The notes under the pieces were generated by a model. The model made no database searches and was not told the origin of the DNA. It was given only the letters and a program-made list of their open reading frames with translations. A stretch of DNA of 12,054 nucleotides from 43-108 sp001915545 (lineage in GTDB: Bacteria > Bacteroidota > Bacteroidia > Bacteroidales > Bacteroidaceae), in contig CABUGV010000060.1 in the NCBI GenBank assembly GCA_902491215.1, positions 1 to 12,054 on the forward strand, given 5' to 3'. This document shows, piece after piece, positions 6,544 through 12,054 of the stretch. The number at the start of each line of letters is the position of its first letter. The first letter of the stretch is position 1. Made by a program: the position numbers and the translations under genes.

Positions 6544-8490
6544 TTAGTTCTTATAGTTTCTTGTCTGAACCTTGATTGCCTCATATTCAAGAGGTTCCTT
6601 GATAAGTTCTGGGGCAACATCGTCAGATCCCTGATACTTCCAGCATCCTACATAGAAGTAGTTCTCATCATCACGCTTAGCTTCACCCTCTGCTGTCTGG
6701 TATTCCTCACGGAAGTGTCCACCACAGCTTTCGTTTCTGCTCAATGCGTCGTAAGCGATAAGCTTACCCATTGTGATGAAGTCATCAAGGTGAATTGCCT
6801 TATCCAGCTCAACGTTAAGACCTTCTCTGCTTCCAGGGATGAAGAGGTTTGTTTCGAATTCCTTGCGGAGAGCATCGATCTTCTTAAGACCTTCCTTAAG
6901 TCCTTCAGCAGTACGTCCCATACCTACATATTCCCAGCAGATATGTCCGAGTTCCTTATGGATAGAATCAACAGAACGCTTACCCTTAATGTTCATGAGG
7001 TGATCTATACGATCGCTTACAGCCTTCTCTACTTCTGCAAACTCAGGAGCATCAGTTGAGATTCTAGGCCAGATTTCCTGATCAGCAAGATAGTTCTGGA
7101 TTGTATATGGAAGAACGAAATATCCGTCAGCAAGACCCTGCATCAATGCAGAAGCACCAAGACGGTTAGCACCGTGATCAGAGAAGTTGCACTCACCGAT
7201 AGCGAAGAGTCCTGGTATTGAAGTCTGAAGTTCATAGTCAACCCAGATACCACCCATTGTGTAGTGGATTGCAGGGTAAATCATCATAGGGTTCTCGTAT
7301 GGATCAACGTCTGTGATTTCCTCATACATATCGAAGAGGTTGCCGTAACGCTGAGCAACAACGTCCTTACCGAGTCTCTGGATTGATTCAGAGAAGTCGA
7401 GGAACACAGCAAGACCTGTGTTGTTTACGCCGAAGCCTTTGTCGCAACGCTCCTTGGCAGCACGGCTGGCAACGTCACGTGGAACGAGGTTACCGAATGC
7501 AGGGTAACGACGCTCGAGATAGTAGTCACGATCTTCTTCAGGAATATCCTTACCCTGAAGTGTTCCAGCCTGCAGTTTCTTTGCATCTTCAAGTTTCTTA
7601 GGAACCCAGATACGACCGTCGTTACGAAGAGACTCAGACATAAGTGTCAACTTAGACTGCTTGTCGCCGTGAACAGGGATACAAGTTGGGTGAATCTGAA
7701 CATAGCAAGGGTTTGCAAAATAAGCACCCTTACGATAGCAAGACATTGCAGCTGTACAGTTACATCCCATTGCATTAGTAGAAAGGAAGTAAGTATTTCC
7801 GTATCCACCAGTTGCTATTACGACTGCGTTTGCAGAGAATCTCTCAAGCTTACCTGTTACGAGGTTCTTAGCGATGATACCTCTTGCACGTCCGTTGATG
7901 ATTACAAGGTCGAGCATTTCATAACGAGTATACAGCTTTACCTTACCAGCGTTTACCTGGCAGCTCAATGCAGAGTATGCACCGAGAAGAAGCTGCTGAC
8001 CTGTCTGGCCCTTTGCATAGAATGTACGTGAAACCTGTGCACCACCGAAAGAACGGTTAGCAAGTGTACCGCCGTATTCACGAGCGAAAGGTACGCCCTG
8101 TGCTACACACTGGTCAATAATGCTGTTTGACACTTCAGCCAAACGATATACGTTAGCTTCACGTGCACGATAGTCACCTCCCTTTACTGTATCATAGAAA
8201 AGACGATAAACAGAGTCACCGTCGTTCTGGTAATTCTTAGCTGCGTTGATACCACCCTGTGCTGCGATAGAGTGCGCACGACGTGGAGAATCCTGAATGC
8301 AGAAGTTGAATACGTTGAATCCCATCTCACCGAGAGATGCAGCTGCAGAAGCACCTGCAAGACCAGTACCAACAACGATAACATCCAGTTTAAGTTTGTT
8401 CTTAGGGTTTACCAAGCGCTGATGAGCCTTATAGTTGGTCCATTTCTCAGCTACTGGTCCTTCTGGAATTTTTGAATCTATTATAGCCAT
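6544..8490 (-). CDS. sdhA: Succinate dehydrogenase / fumarate reductase flavoprotein subunit
   Basis: The catalytic subunit interconverts succinate and fumarate on covalently bound FAD. The product is 648 residues from the ATG at 8490. Visible motifs are the dinucleotide-binding VGTGLAGASAA (about 40-50); HSIAAQGGINA, whose H73 is the expected FAD-linkage histidine; the QIHPT substrate loop (H267); RDVASRA with the likely proton-donor arginine R338; HYTMGG (H409); and GANRLG (R443). All key residues are intact. An in-frame ATG at 8538 would add 16 residues with no family counterpart, so I prefer 8490. The gene is 139 bases after sdhC, a gap containing a small imperfect hairpin but no clear promoter, and 43 bases before sdhB. 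Length and cofactor motifs match the Bacteroidetes/epsilon-proteobacterial type B enzymes. Confidence 0.96.
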   Translation of the reverse strand: MAIIDSKIPEGPVAEKWTNYKAHQRLVNPKNKLKLDVIVVGTGLAGASAAASLGEMGFNVFNFCIQDSPRRAHSIAAQGGINAAKNYQNDGDSVYRLFYDTVKGGDYRAREANVYRLAEVSNSIIDQCVAQGVPFAREYGGTLANRSFGGAQVSRTFYAKGQTGQQLLLGAYSALSCQVNAGKVKLYTRYEMLDLVIINGRARGIIAKNLVTGKLERFSANAVVIATGGYGNTYFLSTNAMGCNCTAAMSCYRKGAYFANPCYVQIHPTCIPVHGDKQSKLTLMSESLRNDGRIWVPKKLEDAKKLQAGTLQGKDIPEEDRDYYLERRYPAFGNLVPRDVASRAAKERCDKGFGVNNTGLAVFLDFSESIQRLGKDVVAQRYGNLFDMYEEITDVDPYENPMMIYPAIHYTMGGIWVDYELQTSIPGLFAIGECNFSDHGANRLGASALMQGLADGYFVLPYTIQNYLADQEIWPRISTDAPEFAEVEKAVSDRIDHLMNIKGKRSVDSIHKELGHICWEYVGMGRTAEGLKEGLKKIDALRKEFETNLFIPGSREGLNVELDKAIHLDDFITMGKLIAYDALSRNESCGGHFREEYQTAEGEAKRDDENYFYVGCWKYQGSDDVAPELIKEPLEYEAIKVQTRNYKN

Positions 8491-8527
8491 AATCTTTTTT
8501 AAATTTGAATCTGTCAATCTGCAATAC

Positions 8528-8550
8528 CTAATATGCAAAACTGCACTTAG
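8528..8550 (-). other. Imperfect hairpin in the sdhC-sdhA gap
   Basis: CTAA (8528-8531) and TGCA (8534-8537) can pair with TGCA (8542-8545) and TTAG (8547-8550) around an AAAC loop, with TA opposite C as an internal bulge. It lies in the 139-base space between sdhC and sdhA. It may be a processing or stability element that sets subunit ratios, but a stem this short could be chance. Confidence 0.25.
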
Positions 8551-8629
8551 AAAAAACAGGATACTGCCTATTGAAAGTAAAAAATAAATTATTGAAATCT
8601 AAAGCCGGACAAGTTCCGTAAACCAGATA

Positions 8630-9319
8630 TTATGCCCAGCAACTGGAAGGGTCACCAAGGAAGAAGAAACCGGCAACTACAACAAGGAACATCAGCACGA
8701 GAACTGTAGCATATATGTTGCCGATAGTTTTCCAGCGATTGAACCAGATATGTCCGCTCCATCCCAAAGTCTGAATTGCGCTCCAGAATCCATGAGTAAG
8801 GTGGAACCACAAAGCAATAAGCCAGATTACATAAAGAACCACGAAGACAGGCTGTGAGAAAGTGTCCTGTATATAAGCATAGCCATCAGAAGGAGAGTGA
8901 GCTCCGGCAAGAGGACCACCAACAAGTTCTGCAAACATCATGTTGTACCAGAAATTGTACAGATGGAGGAGCAAACCGAGAACAACGATAATACCGAGAA
9001 CAAGCATGTTCTGTGAAGCCCATTCTACTGTAGCCGGTTTGTCTGTAACCTCATATCTGTTGTTTCCACGTGCTTTACGGTTCTGCATCGTAAGCCAGAA
9101 AGCATAGATGATGTGAATTACAGCAAGAGCTGCCAAACCGATTGTTGCTACAACGGCATACCAGTGAGCTCCGAGAAATTCGCAGATCGCATTGTATCCA
9201 TTCTCAGAGATCAGTGCCACTACGTTCATGCATCCATGAAACGTCAAGAAAAGGATAAGCGCTATACCAGTCAAAGACATAACGACCTTCCTTCCGATAG
9301 ATGAATTACATAACCACAT
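8630..9319 (-). CDS. sdhC: Succinate dehydrogenase / fumarate reductase cytochrome b subunit
   Basis: The 229-residue integral membrane subunit anchors the enzyme and exchanges electrons with the quinone pool. It starts with the family hallmark SSIGRKVVMSLTG. Five hydrophobic helices are visible at about 14-36, 52-78, 103-127, 156-180 and 202-221. Histidines inside the helices at H28, H69, H119 and H173/H176 fit the four axial ligands of a di-haem b, as in Wolinella-type fumarate reductase. A single five-helix cytochrome with no separate SdhD is the normal type B arrangement. It is the first gene of the operon. A 43-codon open frame ends 14 bases inside the sdhC start, in another frame. Confidence 0.94.
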   Translation of the reverse strand: MWLCNSSIGRKVVMSLTGIALILFLTFHGCMNVVALISENGYNAICEFLGAHWYAVVATIGLAALAVIHIIYAFWLTMQNRKARGNNRYEVTDKPATVEWASQNMLVLGIIVVLGLLLHLYNFWYNMMFAELVGGPLAGAHSPSDGYAYIQDTFSQPVFVVLYVIWLIALWFHLTHGFWSAIQTLGWSGHIWFNRWKTIGNIYATVLVLMFLVVVAGFFFLGDPSSCWA

Positions 9320-9437
9320 AAGATGTTGAATTAAAGTTATTTAAATTAAACAAGTCTATTTCTGCAGAGAAATATGGCAAGAATCCAAATGCCGACAGTC
9401 CAACAACAATCGAGGCAAAAGGAGATACTAGTGGCAT
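9306..9437 (-). CDS. Possible 43-residue hydrophobic small protein or leader peptide overlapping sdhC
   Basis: An ATG at 9437 opens 43 codons ending in TAA at 9306-9308. Residues about 2-22 are strongly hydrophobic (PLVSPFASIVVGLSAFGFLP), followed by a polar asparagine-rich tail. The frame begins about 20 bases downstream of the predicted -7 box and ends 14 bases beyond the sdhC ATG in a different frame. That is the geometry expected for translational coupling or a leader peptide. I do not recognise the protein. T-rich DNA naturally encodes hydrophobic residues, so this may be a chance frame. Confidence 0.22.
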   Translation of the reverse strand: MPLVSPFASIVVGLSAFGFLPYFSAEIDLFNLNNFNSTSYVVM

Positions 9438-9458
9438 CAATTGCCCTAATAATGAATG

Positions 9459-9490
9459 CAAATGTAGCTTATTTACGAGAATTTAACAAC
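9459..9490 (-). promoter_or_regulatory. Candidate promoter for sdhCAB
   Basis: A perfect -7 box TACATTTG (TAnnTTTG) lies at 9459-9466, and GTTG at 9487-9490 sits exactly 20 bases upstream as a -33 element (consensus TTTG). The predicted transcript would carry a leader of roughly 130 bases before the sdhC ATG. Motif-based inference. Confidence 0.5.
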
Positions 9491-9520
9491 GCTTTAAAGG
9501 AAAAATAGATGCTCGTCAAC

Positions 9521-9561
9521 GCGTATTATATCAATAAATTCTGCTAATACGCATGATATAA
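9521..9561. repeat. Two interleaved perfect 8-bp palindromes upstream of the sdh promoter
   Basis: GCGTATTA (9521-9528) is the exact inverse of TAATACGC (9545-9552). TTATATCA (9526-9533) is the exact inverse of TGATATAA (9554-9561). The left arms overlap by three bases, so as hairpins they exclude each other at full length. They lie about 30 bases upstream of the -33 element and well past the transporter terminator, so they are better placed as an operator than as a terminator. Confidence 0.5.
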
Positions 9562-9608
9562 AACGCCACAAGAATCCTCATAGCCGCTTTTAAGAGAAAG
9601 GAGACTTG

Positions 9609-9645
9609 AAAAATAAAAATCAGAACATGCTGAAAATGCAAGTTC
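9609..9645 (-). terminator. Intrinsic terminator of the ZIP transporter gene
   Basis: On the minus strand the arm at 9638-9645 pairs with the arm at 9623-9630 with one mismatch around a 7-base loop. It is followed by TGATTTTTATTTTTC. It begins 12 bases after the stop codon. The stem is short but the T-rich tail is long. Confidence 0.65.
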
Positions 9646-9656
9646 AAAGAAATGAT

Positions 9657-10445
9657 TTACAACAAAAGCAGACTTGCCGCCATGACTGCCATTCCGCATA
9701 CGACACCTCCAATTCCACAATGATGGTGTCCATATCGTTCCGTTCCAGGCAACAATTCATCAAACGATATATATATCATTATTCCTGAAACAAACGCCAA
9801 AAGAAGAGCATTTACAGTCGGTGTCCAAAACGTCATCAACAACAAAAATCCTATAAGTCCTCCTACCGGTTCTGCCAAACCTGAAAGGAAAGAATATTTC
9901 AGAGCCTTTTTCTTGCTGCCAGTAGCATGGAATATCGGTACAGACACGGCTATACCCTCCGGAATATTATGTATGGCAACAGCAACAACGATTGGAACAG
10001 CAACATCCAACTGCGTCATTGAAGACGCAAAAGTAGCCAATCCTTCAGGGAAATTATGTATTCCGATTGCCAATGCCATCATCACTCCGGTACGCTTCAA
10101 CGGCATTTTCCCAGATTTGCTGCTTCCTTGCATTTCGTGCGGGTTTTCATCTTCGGGCACCAGACGGTCAATAATGGCAATAAGAGCTATACCTGCAAAA
10201 AAGGCCAACAACATGTAAAGTTCGGCCATACGCGAAGCATAGCTTTTGCTCAAGAGTTCAACCGACATAGGCATCATCTCCATAAATGACACATACACCA
10301 TGACGCCGGCAGAAAGTCCAAGCGAAAAAGACAGAAAACGCTCATCCGTACTTTTGGCACCAAAAGCAATCAAACCACCAATACCAGTTGAAAGTCCGGC
10401 AATTGTCGTCAAAAACAATGCAAGCCATATTGAAGAATCATCCAT
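9657..10445 (-). CDS. zupT: ZIP-family metal transporter (ZupT-like)
   Basis: ZIP proteins move divalent metals, chiefly zinc, into the cytoplasm. The 262-residue product shows eight hydrophobic segments (about 5-28, 37-58, 75-93, 121-141, 148-170, 182-205, 211-230, 243-262). It has the two hallmark metal-site helices: HNFPEG (130-135) and HNIPEG (159-164), with E191 in the next helix (SGLAEPVGG). A polar, histidine-containing loop lies between helices 3 and 4 (PEDENPHEM), and a terminal HHH cluster (240-242) may contact metal. I take the ATG at 10445; the frame also opens at a TTG at 10457 but that extension has no family support. Metal specificity (Zn, Fe, Mn) cannot be fixed from sequence. 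It has its own candidate promoter and terminator and appears to be a single-gene unit. Confidence 0.92.
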   Translation of the reverse strand: MDDSSIWLALFLTTIAGLSTGIGGLIAFGAKSTDERFLSFSLGLSAGVMVYVSFMEMMPMSVELLSKSYASRMAELYMLLAFFAGIALIAIIDRLVPEDENPHEMQGSSKSGKMPLKRTGVMMALAIGIHNFPEGLATFASSMTQLDVAVPIVVAVAIHNIPEGIAVSVPIFHATGSKKKALKYSFLSGLAEPVGGLIGFLLLMTFWTPTVNALLLAFVSGIMIYISFDELLPGTERYGHHHCGIGGVVCGMAVMAASLLLL

Positions 10446-10462
10446 ACGCCATACCAATTTAA

Positions 10463-10476
10463 ATTCCGAAAGGAAT
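10463..10476 (-). promoter_or_regulatory. Short hairpin in the transporter leader
   Basis: ATTCC and GGAAT form a perfect 5-bp inverted repeat around a 4-base loop, 17 bases upstream of the transporter ATG and about 20 bases downstream of the candidate -7 box. It could be an operator half-site pair or an RNA hairpin near the ribosome-binding region. The function is unknown. Confidence 0.3.
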
Positions 10477-10495
10477 CAATTAACAACTATGTCGG

Positions 10496-10527
10496 CAAAA
10501 ATACACTATATGCCCTAAAGACACAAT
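10496..10527 (-). promoter_or_regulatory. Candidate promoter for the ZIP transporter gene
   Basis: A perfect -7 box TATTTTTG (10496-10503) is preceded, after 20 bases, by ATTG (10524-10527), a one-base variant of the -33 TTTG. The leader would be about 45 bases. This suggests that the transporter is transcribed separately from the small gene upstream. Confidence 0.5.
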
Positions 10528-10553
10528 ACAGTAAAAATGGTATTTTTCAGTAT

Positions 10554-10748
10554 TTACTCATGAAGCATTTTCATGAATAGAACTTTGGCCTCAGCCAATT
10601 TCTCTTTCGGAACATCATTAAGGACTCGTTCTGCAACAGTATCAAAAGCTTTCTCTGCTTTTGCCCTCATCTGTGCCTTTCCCGACTTTATGCCTGTGCT
10701 CAATTCACTTTTAGGCAATAAACTTCTATTGAAATTTCCGTCACTCAT
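10554..10748 (-). CDS. Small conserved-looking hypothetical protein, 64 residues
   Basis: A complete frame from the ATG at 10748 to TAA encodes a charged protein with no membrane segment or signal peptide. The N-terminal part (NFNRSLLPKSELSTGIKSG) is basic. The rest (about 25-64) should form alpha helices rich in alanine, lysine and glutamate. I recall short proteins of this style, with NFNR.LLP near the start, as conserved hypotheticals in Bacteroidetes; no function is known to me. A perfect -7 motif lies 28 bases upstream and a terminator precedes that, so it has its own transcription unit. No functional tie to the transporter can be shown. Confidence 0.72.
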   Translation of the reverse strand: MSDGNFNRSLLPKSELSTGIKSGKAQMRAKAEKAFDTVAERVLNDVPKEKLAEAKVLFMKMLHE

Positions 10749-10775
10749 ATATTAAATCTTATATTACCGTCGTTA

Positions 10776-10805
10776 CAAATATAATGAATATACATCTAAA
10801 ACAAG
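10776..10805 (-). promoter_or_regulatory. Candidate promoter for the 64-residue protein gene
   Basis: A perfect -7 box TATATTTG (10776-10783) lies 28 bases upstream of the ATG. CTTG (10802-10805) is 18 bases further upstream, slightly closer than the usual 19-21. Confidence 0.45.
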
Positions 10806-10837
10806 ACACAAATAACATAAAGCTCCAGATGCAGGAA

Positions 10838-10886
10838 TAAAACAAAACTGCACTCCCGAAGCACAACAACAGACTTCAAGAGTGCA
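10838..10886 (-). terminator. Intrinsic terminator downstream of the DUF5723-like gene
   Basis: TGCACTC (10849-10855) pairs perfectly with GAGTGCA (10880-10886). After a 2x2 internal loop, GAAG (10858-10861) pairs with CTTC (10874-10877). On the minus strand the stem is followed by GTTTTGTTTTATT. It lies about 110 bases after the stop codon at 10996. Confidence 0.8.
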
Positions 10887-10995
10887 ATTCATAAGTTTAA
10901 GATTATCCACAGACGTTATATTATTGTACGTTCATACCCATCTTAACGTCATGCGATACATATCTTATCAAGCGTTCTTCATTCCGACAGAAACA

Positions 10996-11991
10996 TCAGA
11001 ACGGGAAGTTTATACCGAGATTCATGCTTGCATTTCCAGACATCGGAACACCTTGTTTCGCAGTACTTCCGAAAGTATGGTCCATACCGACAAACAATCC
11101 AAATCCGGTAGTATGGAAATTCAACAGCCATCCAAACGACACGCCATAAGTACCTGCCGCCATATTAACGTTGGCCGAGAACACATCAACAGGAGCAACA
11201 TTTGCAGACAATCTGAATTCTGTCCACGAATAGCGTCCCTGTATGCGTGTGCTGCTCATCAATCCAAACTTAAGTTTATTGTATACCGGCAATGTATATT
11301 CAGCACCAAGATTTATAGTTGCACCTATCATCTTGGTACGCCCGCCCTGATCACCTTCATCATTCAATTCATACAATCCGGAAAGATCGTCCTTCATCTT
11401 TTCAAATTCATCATCGAAGTTGTTGACTGCATCGTCATTGACATTAAAGGTGTACTTGTCTGTGCTGAACTCTTGCAAACCGTTTGTTGTTGCAAGCATA
11501 TTATTATTCCAACCAACAAAACCAAGATCGAGCACAGATGCACTGAAAGCCCAATCATCATTAAGCCTATACTCAGCACCCAAATCGAAAGCAAGTCCGA
11601 AACCATTAAGTCCAAAACCATCGATTTCTGCACCGCTTACATATTCATGGTTTGTATTTTCATTGATTTCATGCTGATAAGCAAGTCCCTTAATGCTTGA
11701 TTCAACCATGGCGTCAGCCATTACATTCCATGAATCTTCACCTAAAGTCAACTTAACATTCTTGAACTGAGCATCAACATTAGCAAGACCTAAAAGGAAT
11801 TTCACCTTAGCACCGACACGCAAATTGTCATTTATATCACGCGAATGTCCAAACGCCAATTCTGCATAGGAATCTGTATATGCATTCACATCACTGATAT
11901 CATAAGTTCTGTTTGACGCACCTTCTTTAATCAAAGAGAACCTGTTGGCGGAATTTATTAGAGTTGATAATATGTTTGAAAAGTTGCGCAT
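10996..11991 (-). pseudogene. Outer-membrane beta-barrel protein (DUF5723-like), 5' end missing or disrupted
   Basis: The readable frame encodes 331 residues from the ATG at 11991 (a TTG at 12024 would add 11). Alternating strands rich in glycine and aromatics (SYAELAFGHSRDI, LRVGAKVKFLLGL, FGLAFDLGAEYRL, INLGAEYTLP) and a terminal phenylalanine (NLGINFPF) indicate a barrel inserted by the BAM machinery. The pattern fits the DUF5723 family of Bacteroidetes, whose members I recall as roughly 450-500 residues with an N-terminal signal peptide. Here there is no signal peptide. Family-like sequence appears to begin only around residue 17 (RFSLIKEG). Upstream, all three minus-strand frames hit stops within the last 45 bases of the window. 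It is therefore probably a truncated or frameshifted copy, unless the missing part lies beyond the window edge and was lost by assembly error. A strong terminator follows it. Confidence 0.68.
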
Positions 11992-12054
11992 ATCGCTGGT
12001 TTTTATTAACTTAGTGTTATTCAAATCATTAAGTTTAAATCATCGTATGCACAA

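Larger units (their letters stand above)
9320..9656. other. 337-base intergenic control region between the ZIP transporter gene and sdhC
   Basis: From high to low coordinate it holds a terminator for the transporter gene (9609-9645), two interleaved palindromes (9521-9561), a candidate promoter (9459-9490), and then the predicted 5' leader of sdhC with a 43-codon open frame. No RNA gene or plus-strand gene is apparent. The length and density of structure suggest that sdhCAB expression is controlled here. Confidence 0.6.

Noticed and set aside
6526..7059. A 177-codon plus-strand open frame opposite sdhA
   Set aside because: It lies wholly over the conserved C-terminal part of sdhA and has no domain signal; codon bias of the sense gene explains it.
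10533..10547. AAAAAT/ATTTTT hairpin just after the 64-residue gene, considered as a terminator
   Set aside because: The stem is all A-T pairs and weak, and there is no GC-rich base; it may be a slight pause site at most.
10924..10995. About 24 open codons in frame after the stop of the barrel gene, suggesting stop-codon readthrough or a misplaced stop
   Set aside because: The protein already ends in the terminal phenylalanine expected of a barrel, and the extra sequence does not look like a barrel strand.
10882..11700. A 272-codon plus-strand open frame opposite the barrel protein gene
   Set aside because: It is antisense to a well-supported barrel protein, its translation has no recognisable domain, and its hydrophilic, serine/histidine-rich composition mirrors the opposite strand. 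Treated as a shadow frame.
1..12054. CRISPR arrays, tRNA or rRNA genes, toxin-antitoxin pairs, phage or defence modules
   Set aside because: No regularly spaced repeats, cloverleaf sequences, or characteristic proteins were seen on either strand.

Overview
The window looks like chromosomal DNA from an anaerobic Bacteroidales bacterium, most likely a Prevotella relative. The evidence is a BspA-type leucine-rich repeat surface protein with a type IX secretion-like C-terminal domain, a three-gene succinate dehydrogenase/fumarate reductase of the Bacteroidetes di-haem cytochrome b type, a DUF5723-like outer-membrane barrel protein, and Bacteroidetes-style promoter motifs (-33 TTTG/TTG and -7 TAnnTTTG). 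No recognisable gene lies on the plus strand; every supported gene reads on the minus strand, so the order below, from high to low coordinate, is the order of transcription.

Right end (about 10996-12054): the C-terminal two thirds of a predicted outer-membrane beta-barrel protein. It lacks an export signal and has stops in all three frames just upstream, so it appears 5'-truncated or disrupted. A clear intrinsic terminator follows it. Next come a 64-residue conserved-looking small protein (10554-10748) and a ZIP-family metal transporter (9657-10445), each with its own candidate promoter. The transporter is followed by its own terminator.

Middle (5634-9490): a 337-base intergenic stretch holds the transporter terminator, two interleaved perfect palindromes, a candidate promoter and a 43-codon hydrophobic open frame that runs into the sdhC start. 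Then come sdhC, sdhA and sdhB (membrane cytochrome b, flavoprotein, iron-sulfur protein), closed by a strong terminator. Together the three encode one membrane complex that interconverts fumarate and succinate with a quinol/quinone pool. In anaerobic Bacteroidales this usually runs as fumarate reduction and supports succinate/propionate formation.

Left part (1-5514): an acyl-CoA thioesterase gene and dprA (single-strand DNA-binding recombination mediator) lie 48 bases apart and probably share a promoter upstream of the thioesterase. A long, visibly AT-richer gene for a 1146-residue surface LRR protein follows. It ends in a terminator whose 5' arm is duplicated in a 40-base tandem repeat. At the extreme left is the start of a transposase gene cut by the window edge, so the LRR gene sits next to an insertion sequence.

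Most of the window is ordinary metabolism and housekeeping. I see no CRISPR array, tRNA, rRNA, phage module or clear new multi-gene system. The points most worth checking are the regulatory architecture upstream of sdhC, the small open frame overlapping sdhC, the truncated barrel gene, and the LRR gene with its duplicated terminator arm beside an IS.
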